A stretch of DNA of 21,696 bases from Euglena gracilis (Eukaryota; Euglenozoa; Euglenophyceae; Euglenales; Euglenaceae), in contig CAAHFI011434397.1 in assembly GCA_900893395.1 (NCBI GenBank), positions 1-21,696 on the forward strand, in the 5' to 3' direction. The translations under genes and the position numbers were made by a program. The stretch's first letter is position 1. Every line of letters begins with the position of its first letter. Below are positions 1-9,355 of this stretch, piece after piece. The notes under the pieces were generated by a model that was not told where the DNA came from, made no database searches, and saw nothing but the letters and a program-made list of their open reading frames with translations.

Positions 1-451
1 TCAAAGAAACAAAGGAAACTGCCAAAGGAGAAATTACCTTCAAGGAGATCAAAGAAAACCTCAAGGAATTGGCCTACCAGGAGCGCCCCAAGGCAATTTC
101 AAAGGTACTTGCTGGATTTGGCTGGGCTAAGTGGCTATAAGGGTGGGAAGCACCCCTGAAAACCCCTAGCACCCAGGCTTTTCCGCCCCCCCTCTGTCCC
201 CCCTCAATTTCCCCCCTGCGAGGGCCACCTAAGCGGCTCCGCAGACCCCCAGAGGCATCGCAGGAGGCACCCCCTCCACTCCGCCGCCGGGAATACTAAA
301 AAATGGATCCCAACCCATTCCAAGCACCCACGGAGCTTCCCAGGGCCTCCGTGGGGGCTGAGCCCACCCGCGCACCCACCCCCTCGCCGGAATCCGTGAC
401 CCGGGACCCACCCTGCCGGAACCCCAGCGAGACGGGACCCCCCTGGGAAAC
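1..451 (+). repeat. 3' part of the 5' LTR of unit A
   Basis: Positions 1-451 align end to end with 13879-14331. I count about seven short length differences, mostly in C runs, and no plain base substitution. Directly after 451 the similarity between the units falls to roughly 90 per cent, with many substitutions. This step marks the LTR/internal boundary. The segment contains the TATA-like box and should correspond to the end of U3 plus R and U5. The LTR ends near GGGAAAC rather than the textbook CA, so the last base is uncertain by a few positions. Confidence 0.72.
136..142 (+). promoter_or_regulatory. TATA-like box of the 5' LTR
   Basis: TATAAGG sits in an otherwise GC-rich LTR and is identical in the second LTR at 14015-14021. 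If it works as a TATA box, transcription would start about 25-30 bases downstream, near 165. That leaves about 285 bases of R-U5 before the primer-binding site. The position fits, but no initiation data are visible. Confidence 0.5.
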
Positions 452-463
452 TGGTAGCAGAGG
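452..463 (+). other. Primer-binding site, initiator tRNA-Met type
   Basis: TGGTAGCAGAGG is the reverse complement of the CCA end plus acceptor stem of a common eukaryotic initiator tRNA-Met (ending CCUCUGCUACCA), a 12-base perfect match. It lies exactly where similarity between the two units drops, which is where a primer-binding site should follow the LTR. Initiator tRNA-Met is a frequent primer for LTR retrotransposons. The equivalent site in unit B, near 14332, is diverged. Confidence 0.55.
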
Positions 464-1129
464 CTTACGACCCTACCCACACAACAACCCATTCCTCGCG
501 GCCCACTCTGAGGTGAACCTTCAGATCACCGCCGAGGCCCAGCACTCGGCGACCCCACCCCAGCGATGCCCGCAATCCCCCTACGGGGGCCCTCACATCT
601 CCGTGGTAGCCCCCACGGGATGCCCAATGCACAGCCCTAGCCCTGCTGTCCCCAAGTACAAATGATTTTGATCTCGATAGCCCTCGGGATCGAACCCCCA
701 CCACGGAAAGGAAAGTCAACCGAAATCCCCTTTTCCCCCCGTTCCCATCGCTCGATGAAGCCCCATCAGTGCTGCCTCCACCCTTCTCCCCACCGACTCC
801 GACCCAAACATCCCCATCTTCTCCATCCGTCCCCCACCCTCTCTCTCATACACCCATCCCCCATCCTTCAGCCCTCATCCCCCATCCTACTCCTCCCCGA
901 CATCCGACGTCCCGGACCCAACCGACGGACCGCAGCCCCCAAGGGAGCCGAGACATGGGGCTGCGGACCCGTTCTCCTCTGGGGCCACTCCCCGGCCCCA
1001 GAAGGTCCCCGAGACTCTCCCCAGAGGAAGGGGAGCAGAGGAGACAGAGGAGCAGGAGCAGTGGGAGGAACAACGGTGGGAACCTTGGGGGTCTGAAGGA
1101 TGGTGGCCTACCGAGGGTGACTACAAGCA
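464..1129 (+). other. Leader region of unit A, C-rich, no confident coding
   Basis: This stretch between the primer-binding site and the gag coiled-coil region is C-rich, with many CCCCATCC and CCCACC words around 770-900. Unit B carries it at about 14345-15000 at roughly 90 per cent identity. Open stretches here are proline-rich and not recognisable. It could be a leader with packaging signals or a decayed start of gag; the sequence does not decide. Confidence 0.4.
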
Positions 1130-2320
1130 GGACGAGGTGTTCAACGACATCAAGGCGATGGCGGCGCCAACAACAACAAGACATCGAGGTAGTCAAACGA
1201 CAGATCACCGCGTGCGACACCGCAGTCAATCTCGTGCGAGCAAGCAACGCGTGCGTATGACGTTTCGATGCGATGCGCGGCAGAGACCACAACGCTGCAC
1301 GAAGCCGCGATGCTGCGCAAACTGCGATCACACAGCACGAGGTTCGCTTCGCGATGGTGGAACGAGATGTCCAAGGGTTGAAGGAGCAGATCAAGACCGA
1401 GGCGCATTCATCTCTCCAAGGTGCAGCCATCGACACCGCGACAATCACGCAATATCAGCAAACACGATGCGCGAATCACCGTCGTTGAAAGCGAGGTCCA
1501 AATGGTGAAGGAGCAGATCAAGATGGAAACAACGCGAAACAGCGACATCCGGTCCCTAGTGGAAATGATGCGGCGCGAACACGAGCACAAGCAGCAAAAG
1601 GATCACCAAAACCGCAACAACCGATCCAGAACCCGGAGATGGAGGTGGCAATGAACAGAATGACAGTGCGGATCCAAGAAATCGAACAATCGAAAGACCG
1701 ACTGAAACGGGCAACGGTGGAGGAAGTGACGGCATCAAGAAGGAGGTGGAGGCATGAAACAAGCACAACAGACACAGGTGGCGGTGATGGCAAAGGAGAT
1801 CCAGGAGATGAAGCAAAAACAACAGACAACACAACTCCAACAACCGACCACATCCGACACTCTCATCCAGGATCTGATCTTCAAGGTGCAGGCCCTCGAG
1901 CAGAACAACAAGCAGTTCAAGCGCGAGACGACGGAGTACGTCCGGAAGCTCGAGATCCAGGTGCACGACTTCCACCACCTTGGGGCCAGGGTACAAGCCC
2001 TGGAGACCTCCATGGCCCGAGCCAAAGATGAGAAGGACAGAGACCTTCTCCGGCTGAGCAAGAAGGTCGAGGTGGCGGACGAAGCACTGGCAAGGGCCAT
2101 GGAGCGGGTGGAGAACAAGATGCACGAGGAGATCAAACGACTTCAACTCCCACAACAACTCCAATCAACGGAAGAGGTGGAGGACGGCATCCAACAGTTG
2201 CGGGAGAGAGTGCTCCATGGGGAGGGAGCGTTCTCCAAGGCCATCAAGGAGACAAAGACACAGCTCAGGGAAATACAGAGGGACATCCAGCTAATCCGGC
2301 AACAATCACGCCCCAATTGA
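1130..2320 (+). CDS. gag: gag N-terminal region, long coiled coil (broken)
   Basis: The best open stretch is 1754-2320. It encodes about 188 residues rich in Gln, Glu, Lys and Leu with heptad-like spacing, for example EQNNKQFKRETTEYVRKLEI and LRLSKKVEVADEALARAME. Upstream segments near 1340-1400 and 1455-1530 each encode a related helix (VERDVQGLKEQIK and VESEVQMVKEQIK), suggesting internal duplication of a coiled-coil unit. A coiled coil ahead of the capsid would promote Gag multimerisation; that role is inference. Unit B carries the same region at about 15040-16190. No membrane segment or signal peptide is seen. Confidence 0.6.
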
Positions 2321-2656
2321 GCAGCAGTGAACAGATGGAGCGAGAAGTGCAAGATCTGGCGAGACAAGTCGCACGGCTACAGCTCAGCACAACAACGCCC
2401 ATCCAGGAACCACACATCCCCGTGAAGAAGTCCGTCAACGTGCAGAGGTCCACACATTCCCGTCCCAACCGTACCCAGAAATACAAGCACGACAACAATC
2501 TTCGGTTGCGGTGCGACCGGAGCTCAGGTTGGCAAGAAAGAGCACGCGATCAATGGTGCAAAGTGAAGCAGTGACATCAATCCCAGTACAAGCAGTGATG
2601 CCAATGACGCAAGTGACACAGCCACCCAGGAGCACAACCGGAACGGCGGTGCGGGG

Positions 2657-3170
2657 GTGGAAGTGACCATCGCCCCAGTGCAAGCACACACCGTCAGTCC
2701 ACAACTCCAACTCCTACCCCCACAACTCCTGGAGTCCATCAGCGGCAGACATCCCGGAAGGTTCAGCGGGATTGCAGAGGACTGGCCAATGTGGAGAAGA
2801 AAGTGGATTCCGTTTCTACGAGAAACGGAAGGGCTGATGCCAGCAATGACCGATGCACAGCGATTGGCGTTGCTGCGAAGTGCACTCGACGAGGCCGGGG
2901 CTCTCCTGGTGGACCAGGAGCTGGAAGCCAATCCGGACCTCGGGTACGAAGAGTACTGGGCGCGCCTCGACCTGGAGTTCGGGGCGGAAGACAAGGAGGT
3001 CCTCCGCCGCAAGCTCCACCGGCTGAAGATGGCGCATGCGGGCAAGCCAACAGAGAAGTCGTGGCGTGAGCTCTACGCACAGATGATGACCCTGGGTGGG
3101 CAACTTGGCGATGTCAGTGATGCAGAACTGAGTCGCCTGTTGATGAATGCGATCCCAAGGGATCCGTGGC
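2657..3170 (+). CDS. gag: gag capsid-like domain
   Basis: This resembles the capsid part of LTR-retrotransposon Gag (retrotrans_gag type), which assembles the virus-like particle. Visible marks are PGRFSGIAEDWPMWRRKW near residues 33-50, then LLRSALDEAGALLVDQEL, a YWARLDLEFG segment and SWRELYAQM, ending with LSRLLMNAIP. This Trp-rich start followed by several Leu-rich helices is typical of the family. The N-terminal 30 residues are Pro/Gln-rich. It lies between the coiled-coil part and the RRM-like part. Unit B has a decayed copy at about 16520-16980. I did not see the retroviral major homology region in clear form. Confidence 0.68.
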
Positions 3171-3462
3171 GAAGAAGCTGGCGATGGAGGAGGACAAAAG
3201 GACAGAGAGGGGCACCTTGGTGCTCGATGGGCTGCCAATCGATGTGGCCACAGAGGAGGTGGAGAACATGGTGCTGGCGGAGACCGGGCTGAGACCACTT
3301 GCCGTGCGACGGTTCGGCAAGCGAGTGAAGGTGACGCCGCAAGGGGAAGAGCATCGGCATGCCATCAAAATGCTCTATGACCGGCAGCGGCTCCAAGGCG
3401 GGAGCGTTGTCAAGGTCTCCCCGGACAATGCGGAGTTGGGCCAAAAGAAATCAACGAGCTGA
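3166..3462 (+). CDS. RRM-like domain in gag
   Basis: The roughly 98-residue stretch has the pattern of an RNA-recognition motif (beta-alpha-beta-beta-alpha-beta). TLVLDGLPIDVATEEVENMV fits strand 1 with an RNP2-like segment followed by helix 1. LRPLAVRRF fits strand 2, RVKVTPQ strand 3, HAIKMLYDRQRLQGG helix 2 with the usual turn, and SVVKVSPD strand 4. Unit B keeps this stretch well (17070-17315), better than much of its surroundings. It sits between capsid-like and basic parts, where an RNA-binding module would help select genomic RNA. The assignment is by pattern only. The aromatic RNP1 residues are not obvious, so binding may differ from a classical RRM. Confidence 0.5.
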   Translation: MAKKLAMEEDKRTERGTLVLDGLPIDVATEEVENMVLAETGLRPLAVRRFGKRVKVTPQGEEHRHAIKMLYDRQRLQGGSVVKVSPDNAELGQKKSTS

Positions 3463-4373
3463 TGACTCGTTGGCTCCGAACGGAGCAGCGGATCGCCAAC
3501 GCGCCCGAGCCGCAGCAAAGCTCCGGCCCCCAAAGGCAAGACCATCGGCCACAGCCGCGGTGGCACCGGGAAGTGGATGCAGAGTGGGATGGTGCGGAAG
3601 AAGAAGAGGAAGAAGCTGTCCGGCAAGTGGGCAAGGGAAACAAACGGCAAGATAAGAGGCCCCCGACACCTCCAAAGGTGTCTGAGAAGAAGGAGGAGCA
3701 ACCGACAAGCACGGTGCAACCCGGACCACAGCCCACCCAAAGTGCACCGTCACCGCCACCGGCGGTGAAGGGAGGAGATCGACAACCAGAGTGGTCATCA
3801 TCGGGACAGTGGCAGAATGCCCCGTACCAAGGCGGAGCGTCGTGGAACAACTCATGGGATGCCAAAGGCAAAGGAAAAGGCAACCCACAATGGTCAAAGG
3901 AGGAGATGGCAAAGGTGGTGGACAAGACAAGGGTGGCAAAGGCAAAGGCGATGAGAAAGGCAAGAGCAAAGGAAAGGGAGATGGAAAAGGCAAAGGAGGA
4001 AAAGACGGCGGCCGGGGAGGAGTGTCGCCGCAGTGGAGGAGTGGGAGGAGTGAAGGGGCCGCCCAGGCCCCAGGGGAGGAGGCCTGGGCAGGCAGTCAAA
4101 ACCCCGAGCCGGAGACCGGCAAGAGGAAGTGCACGAGGTGAGAACCGTGCAGGTGTGCTCCACCACCCTGTCCAGGCATCGAGAGGAGGAAGGATGGCAG
4201 GTGGTGGAGAAAAAGAAAAGAAACCGCAAGCCAAGACAATCACCTCCGATGACACAACCCGACAAGGATCAAGGCGCAAAGGGAAGGAAGGAAGAAGGGG
4301 AGAGATCTATGCCAAGGAAATGGCAAAGATCAACAACAAAGAACAACAACCACTCCAAGGGAAAAGGAAGTAA
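3463..4373 (+). CDS. gag: gag C-terminal basic, Gly-Lys-rich nucleocapsid-like region
   Basis: The region encodes acidic and Pro/Gln-rich segments, then a Trp/Asn/Gly segment (WQNAPYQGGASWNNSWD), then a long run of KGKG-type repeats around 3860-4020. A basic Gly-Lys-rich tail is expected to bind RNA and takes the place of a nucleocapsid. I do not see a clean CCHC zinc knuckle; a small Cys/His patch near 4130-4190 may be a trace of one. Unit B has the same region at about 17316-18000. Similar KGKG-rich Gag tails are familiar from dinoflagellate retroelements, a weak hint to the host. Confidence 0.55.
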
Positions 4374-4379
4374 GAAGGA

Positions 4380-5640
4380 AACGACAACCTCATCGCGACA
4401 ACCACCTCAAGGGTCAACATCTACCACACAACACCCTCCCCGCGACACCAACCGGCATCCACAACAAGAAAAGCAACACCTACCCCAAAGAAAGCAACAT
4501 CCACTGCGCGACACCGACCGGCATCCACACACAAGAAGAGCACCCAAGAAGCCTGACAGCCATGCAACAGCCCGACAACAAGCGACAGAACCCGGCAGCC
4601 ACCCCACGAGCATCATCCCCACAAGAACCGTCATCTCCACCCCAACTCCCCACCATCAACAGCTCCCACCAGAACGCTCCTCTAACCCGCTGCAGCCACC
4701 CCACGAGCATCATCCGCCACAAGAACCGTCATCTCCACCCCAACATCTCCACCAACGACATCCCCACCAGAACGGACATGAACCCGCAGCAGCCACCCCA
4801 CGAGCGCATCATCCACAGAACCGACATCCCCACCAAGCATCCTCCAACGACATCTCCCACCAGAACCATCCGAACCCGACCCCGACTGCAGCCGCCGCCA
4901 CAGAACCGACTCCATCATCTAAGCCATCCTCCCAACCACACCCCACGAGAACCTTCATCCACATCCACATCCGTCATCGCAGCTGCCCCACGAGAACTGT
5001 CCATCTTTGCAGCGACATCCACCCCAACATTATCGTCCACCAGAACCTTCATCTTCTTCGCGACACCCACCTTCGCGGCTGCCACCACGAGAACCGTCTC
5101 CGTCATCTCAGCGACACCCACACCAACTTCATCGCCCACAGGAACCGTTATCTCCTCCGCAACATCCACAATCGCTACAACCGCCACGAGAACCGATTTC
5201 GTCATCTCAACGCATCCACATCAACCACAACTCCCACCAGGACCGTCATCTGCATCACCACAACAGCTGCCTCTGGAACGTCATCAAAGCGACATCCTCA
5301 TCAACGATATCACCCACGGGAACCGTCATCTACTTCGCGACATCCACTGCCACTACAGCCGCCACTCGAACCGCCATCATCATCACAAGGAAACACCCCG
5401 CTACCTCTCCCACAAGAACCTTCATCTTCGTCTCAGCATCCACCTCAACAACAACCTCCACTGGAACCGACTTCTACATCGCCGCATCCCCACCAACAAC
5501 ACCAACCACCAAGCGATTCCCAGCATCAACCACAACCGCCTCAAGAAGGATCAAGGCAACATCTACACAAGAAACACCGCATCCACATCCAACATCCAGC
5601 AACATCACCCAAGCCACATCCACATCCGTGCCTCCAGGCT
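4380..5640 (+). repeat. Degenerate 48-bp/96-bp tandem repeats, Thr/Ser/Pro/His-coding
   Basis: From about 4600 to 5560 a degenerate motif recurs about every 48 bp around the core AGAACCGTCATC. It is grouped in about 96-bp higher-order units whose starts fall near 4698, 4794, 4892, 4986, 5083 and 5181. The period is a multiple of three, so each forward frame encodes its own 16-residue repeat. One gives TRTVIS-type Thr/Ser-rich repeats, one PREPSSSSQ-type, one HENRFRHL-type. All three forward frames stay open for long distances. The tract joins gag to the methyltransferase domain and may be a flexible linker. Unit B has it at about 18200-20030. Confidence 0.7.
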
Positions 5641-5690
5641 CAGTGACGCCAGAAGCAAAAGAAGAGAAGCACCAGCAGAGCCGCGGACGC

Positions 5691-6310
5691 GAGCTCTGGG
5701 CACTGGACCTGTTCTCCGGGACGGGCAGTGTCCGCCGGGCCCTGAGGCAATGGGCTACCATGTCGTGAGTGTCGACTGGGACTCCCGGTGGCACCCCGAT
5801 GTGGTGGCAGACATCCGGCGATGGGAGTACTGGCAGCAGTATTCCCCTGGTGACTTCGATCTGGTGGCAGCATCCCCACCATGCACCGAGTACTCATCGG
5901 CAATGACGACAAGGCCGAGGCGGTTGAGGGAAGCAGATGCGGTGGTGAGGAAGACAAGGGAGATCATCCAGTACCTCGCTCCGGCGAAGTGGTGGATCGA
6001 GAATCCCCGGCACGGGCTGCTCCGCAGGAGGCGAGTAGTCCGAGACCTGGCCTTCGTGGACCTCGACTACTGCATGTTTGAAGACTTCGGCTACCGGAAG
6101 CCCACCCGGTTCTGGTTACCGAAGGAGATGGCCAGGGACTCACCAACGTGTTGTGCGATGGCCGATGCAAAAGCTCGGTGCAAGGGACAAAGGAAGACGG
6201 CGCCACCGGTTCCAGCTGGGAGGCAGGTGCCCCCACAGGTGTCACGAGAGGAGGCGTACAGAATCCCAAGCGGCGTGGTGGAGTACCTGTGCCAAGGCAC
6301 AGGACCACAA
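5691..6310 (+). CDS. C5-cytosine DNA methyltransferase-like domain inside the retrotransposon
   Basis: C5-cytosine methyltransferases transfer a methyl group from S-adenosylmethionine to cytosine in DNA. Family motifs appear in the correct order: ELWALDLFSGTG near 5691-5726 (motif I, cofactor binding); VVSVDWD near 5765 (motif II); DFDLVAASPPCTEYS near 5851-5895 (motif IV with the catalytic Pro-Cys); WWIENPRHGLL near 5990-6020 (motif VI, Glu-Asn); and FEDFGYRKPTRFW near 6077-6115 (motif VIII-like). REEAYRIPSGVVEYL near 6250 may be the C-terminal motif. PPCT and ENP instead of PCQ and ENV suggest a bacterial/phage-like branch rather than DNMT1 or DNMT3. It lies between gag and protease. Retroelement-borne cytosine methyltransferases are known from dinoflagellates and charophytes. 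Unit B carries a second copy at about 20077-20700. Confidence 0.78.
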
Positions 6311-6429
6311 GCAGCGACCGAAGCAGAAGGAGCAGTGCAACAGCCAAGTGCAAGAGGTGACCATCAAGCCGTGGCACGTAAAGCCGGCCCGCTTTCGAGT
6401 GGGCAGGATGCAAAGGAGAGGAGGCGGAT

Positions 6430-6835
6430 GCCAGCTGCTGCTGGAAGTGACCGTGGAAGCCAATGGTGAGTGCTACCAAGCAAAAGCGCTCATCGACACC
6501 GGAGCCCAGACGTCTCTCTGCCGGAGGGACCTGCTGCCAGAAGCCTGCTTCACGCAGTCCAGCAAGCCGCTGCTGCTCAAGACAGTGAGTGGCGAAGAGC
6601 TCAACGGAGGGAAGAACGAGGCCACCCTCACTCTCTCCTTCGAGGCAAGAGAAGAAGGCGTGCCAGTGGGCAGCCAGTGGAGCAGCACCGTCACCGCACA
6701 CGACGGGGACATCGGCTGCGACCTCATCCTCGGATATCCGTGGTTGAAGGTCAATCGCCTCGACGTGCAGCCGTGGAGAGATGCACTCCAGCTGCATGAT
6801 CCGCCACGGTGGGTGCTGTGGGCGCAAAAGAACAG
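6430..6835 (+). CDS. Retrotransposon aspartic protease
   Basis: This is the pepsin-like (retropepsin) protease that matures Gag-Pol. The active-site motif appears as ALIDTGAQTSLC near 6486-6521, preceded by the strand EVTVEANGECYQAK. The second signature CDLILGYPWLKVNRLDV follows near 6717-6770, matching the ILG-flap pattern of Ty3/gypsy proteases. Length of about 130 residues is normal. It follows the methyltransferase and precedes an acidic linker and the reverse transcriptase, the usual gypsy order. Unit B has a decayed copy at about 20818-21200. Confidence 0.78.
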
Positions 6836-7200
6836 CACCGTCCAAGGACAAGGAAGATCGACAGCAACAGTGGTCACCCAGCAAGAGCCGCAACCACACC
6901 CAGCATCCTCAACCCAACATCCCCTCCAGCAACCCCTGTCATCAACGGCAACACACATCAAGAGGAAGAAGAGTGTCTGTGGGAAGAAGAAGAAGATGTG
7001 GAGGAGCAAATGCTGGCATTGGTGAGAAATGCGGATGTGCATCCCGGAGAGGTCCATGAAGCCGAGGAGGATGAAGGTGCGTCGGATGAGGAGATCTCCG
7101 ACAACGAGGCACTCCAGGAAGCAGCAAGGCACATCCTCCAAGTGCAGGGCGAGCAGGTGGAAATCAGAGGCGTGGTGCAGTCAGACGACGAGCATCCAGA
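6836..7200 (+). CDS. Linker between protease and reverse transcriptase
   Basis: A Gln/Pro/Ser/Thr-rich stretch is followed by a strongly acidic one (EEEECLWEEEEDVEEQ near 6960-7010, then DEEISDNEALQEAARHIL near 7085-7140). I recognise no domain. The reading is continuous into the reverse-transcriptase N-terminal part. In unit B the matching stretch (about 21200-21560) is decayed. Confidence 0.45.
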
Positions 7201-8250
7201 TCCACTGGCATCCAAGCTCCGGCAAGAAATCCTGGATGAATACGCAGGACGCGTCTTCCGGGAAAGAGTGTGGCCAAATCCCCCAGCAAGAGGGACGCAT
7301 GGCAAGGCCGTGCTCAGGCTGAAGCCAGGTGCAGTGCCAGTGGTGGGCAGAGTGATCCACCTGAGAGGAGAAAGGCATGATGCCCTGAGGGAAATGGAGG
7401 CAGAGTGCCGGAAGGACGGCAAGCTGGAACCCGGGAGGGGACCGTGGAGAGCAGCCGCCTTCCCAATAAAAAAGAAAAGCGGGAAGTGGAGACTGGTGTG
7501 CGATTACGCGCTCACCAACAAGCAGCTGCAGCCGGACAGCTACCCGCTGCCCCTCACCGAGGAGATCGTGGCCGAGCAAGCAAGATGTGAGCTGTTCAGC
7601 ACAGTGGACCTCCGGGATGCCTTCCATCAAGTCGCCCTTGACGCCGAGTCCCGGCCAATCACCAACATCCAAATGCCGGGCGGCCTGTGGCAGTGGACGT
7701 GGTCCCACAAGGGATCAATGTGGGCCCGGCACTGCTGCAACGGGACATCGATGCGACGTGTGCCGGACTGCAAAGGCACTCAAGGCCGTACTTTGATGAC
7801 ATCATCATCTGCACCAAAAGAAAAGTCGGCCAATCGGAAGAAGACTTCCTGAAGGCCCATGCCGCAGATGTCCGGGAGACGCTGGCAGCCTCGAGCGCGA
7901 CAAGTGGGTCTCGGACCCCAAGAAGGTCAAGCTGTTCATGCGCCGAGTGGAGTTTGTCGGCCATGTGCTGGGAGGAGGAAGAAGGTCGCCAGCCCCAGGG
8001 AAGCTGGCAGCTGTCCAGAAGTGGGAGCTGCCCAAGAACGTCTCCAGCCTCCGGGCATTTTTGGGGCTGTGCAATTATTACAGCGGATACGTGCGAATGT
8101 TCGCCGAATATGCGGCACCGCTGCAGGAAAAGCTGAAGCTGCCCCGGGAGCTCGCCAAAGCAGGCAGCAAACACCCGGTGACATGGACCAAGGAGGAAGA
8201 GAAGGCATTCGAGCGCCTGAAGCAGGCACTCGTGGCGGACCTCGAGCTGT
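7201..8250 (+). CDS. pol: Reverse transcriptase domain of pol
   Basis: This RNA-directed DNA polymerase copies the element's RNA. Motifs in order are: WRAAAFPIKKKSGKWRLVCDYALTNK (about 7444-7525, fingers), PLTEEIV, the motif A segment CELFSTVDLRDAFHQVALD (about 7585-7640) with the first catalytic Asp, and YFDDIIICT (about 7789-7815), the Y-x-D-D catalytic motif with the usual gypsy spelling. The connection/thumb part KLFMRRVEFVGHVL (about 7930-7970) and SSLRAFLGLCNYY (about 8043-8080) follow. These are classical Ty3/gypsy marks. It is the best region for phylogenetic placement. This part of pol is broken, as the unit is overall. Confidence 0.85.
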
Positions 8251-8254
8251 ACCA

Positions 8255-8700
8255 CATGGACCCCACCAAGCCGTTTGTCCTTCGGACAGATGCATCGGAC
8301 TATGCGGTGGGTGCGGCGCTGGAGCAGTTCCCACTGGTGGAAGGACTCCCGTCCCTCGCGGACATCAAGCCAGGTGCCTCCATCCCCGTGGCCTTCATGA
8401 GCCGCAAGCTCACCGATGGCCAACGGCAGAAGTGGGACACCAGGGACAAGGAGACGTATGCAATCGTCTCCGCCCTGGACAAGTGGGCGCCGTACATTCT
8501 GGACAACGAGGTGCTGGTGCTGACAGACCACAAGAGCCTACAAGGGTGGTACAAAGAGCATGTCGCAGGAGTCGGCCCACAAGGCCGCCGAGCAAGGTGG
8601 CATGCAAAGCTCAACAACTTCCGGCTGGAAGTCATCCATGTGCCAGGCCAAGCAAACACCATCGGAGATGCGCTCTCAAGATGGGCATATCCCGCCAGCC
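8255..8700 (+). CDS. pol: RNase H domain of pol
   Basis: It degrades the RNA strand of the RNA/DNA hybrid during reverse transcription. The gypsy-type RNase H follows the reverse transcriptase directly: DPTKPFVLRTDASDYAVGAA (first Asp, near 8285), PVAFMSRKLTDGQRQKWDT, DKETYAIVSAL (catalytic Glu), EVLVLTDHKSLQGW (second Asp) and VPGQANTIGDALSRWA (last Asp, near 8670). All four catalytic acidic residues are visible. Length of about 148 residues is normal. Confidence 0.85.
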
Positions 8701-9355
8701 AAGGCTTCAAGGACATCACCTGGCATGGCACCGATCAAGACACGAAAGAAATGCAAAAGCAAATCCAGAAGGAGAAGGAAGAGGAGAGATCGTGTCCAAA
8801 GGCCACTCACCCAATCGACACAGCCACCGAAGAAAAGCAAGTATGCATCATACGACTCAAGCACAAAACCACCGAGAACACCGAAGTGGCAGTGACCACC
8901 CGAGCACAGATGAAAAAGAACCAGCCAGCACCAACAGCCAAGGGGTCCACCGACATGGAGACGCCAAGCCCAGCACATCAAGACACAGCAAGACCCACCA
9001 GACCCACCAGAGAAGCCAGCAGCATGCCAAAGAAAAACGAAAAGCCAGCAGTCCCACAGACCAGCAGCAAATCAGCCAAGGACTCAGTGGAGGACGAGGA
9101 GGACGTGGTGGAAATCACAGCACCCACAGCAGAAACACCCAAGGAAAAGGATGCCACAACATCAACCGCCGACCCAACAACCTCATCACCCCATCAACAT
9201 CCCGAACCTCTATCGTGCAGCCGCAACCTCCGTCTTCCAGCATCCCAGCACCCTTACCATCCTCATCATCACCCGACATCCCAACATCCTCCCCAACCAC
9301 ATCTGCCCCTGATCATCCCATCACCGACCCCGCAGACGCCGAGGAGGACATCGAC
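8701..9355 (+). CDS. Ser/Thr/Pro/Lys-rich linker between RNase H and integrase
   Basis: About 215 codons of low-complexity sequence, first Lys/Glu-rich (KEMQKQIQKEKEEER near 8745), then Thr/Ala/Pro/Ser-rich with an acidic patch SVEDEEDVVEITAP near 9087-9125, then His/Pro-rich. No domain is recognised. Gypsy elements normally have a much shorter connection here, so this looks like an expanded spacer; more than one forward frame is open across it. Confidence 0.45.

Noticed and set aside
303-665. A 120-codon open stretch starting MDPNPFQAP, partly conserved in unit B
   Set aside because: Its start lies inside the LTR and it crosses the primer-binding site. The conservation is explained by LTR identity. 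I cannot exclude a small leader peptide.
846-1448. 200-codon open stretch on the minus strand and similar minus-strand stretches along the window
   Set aside because: They are shadows of GC-rich sense coding or leader sequence, with no recognisable protein content.
4130-4190. Cys/His patch as a CCHC zinc knuckle
   Set aside because: No single open reading shows the full C-x2-C-x4-H-x4-C pattern, so I do not annotate it.
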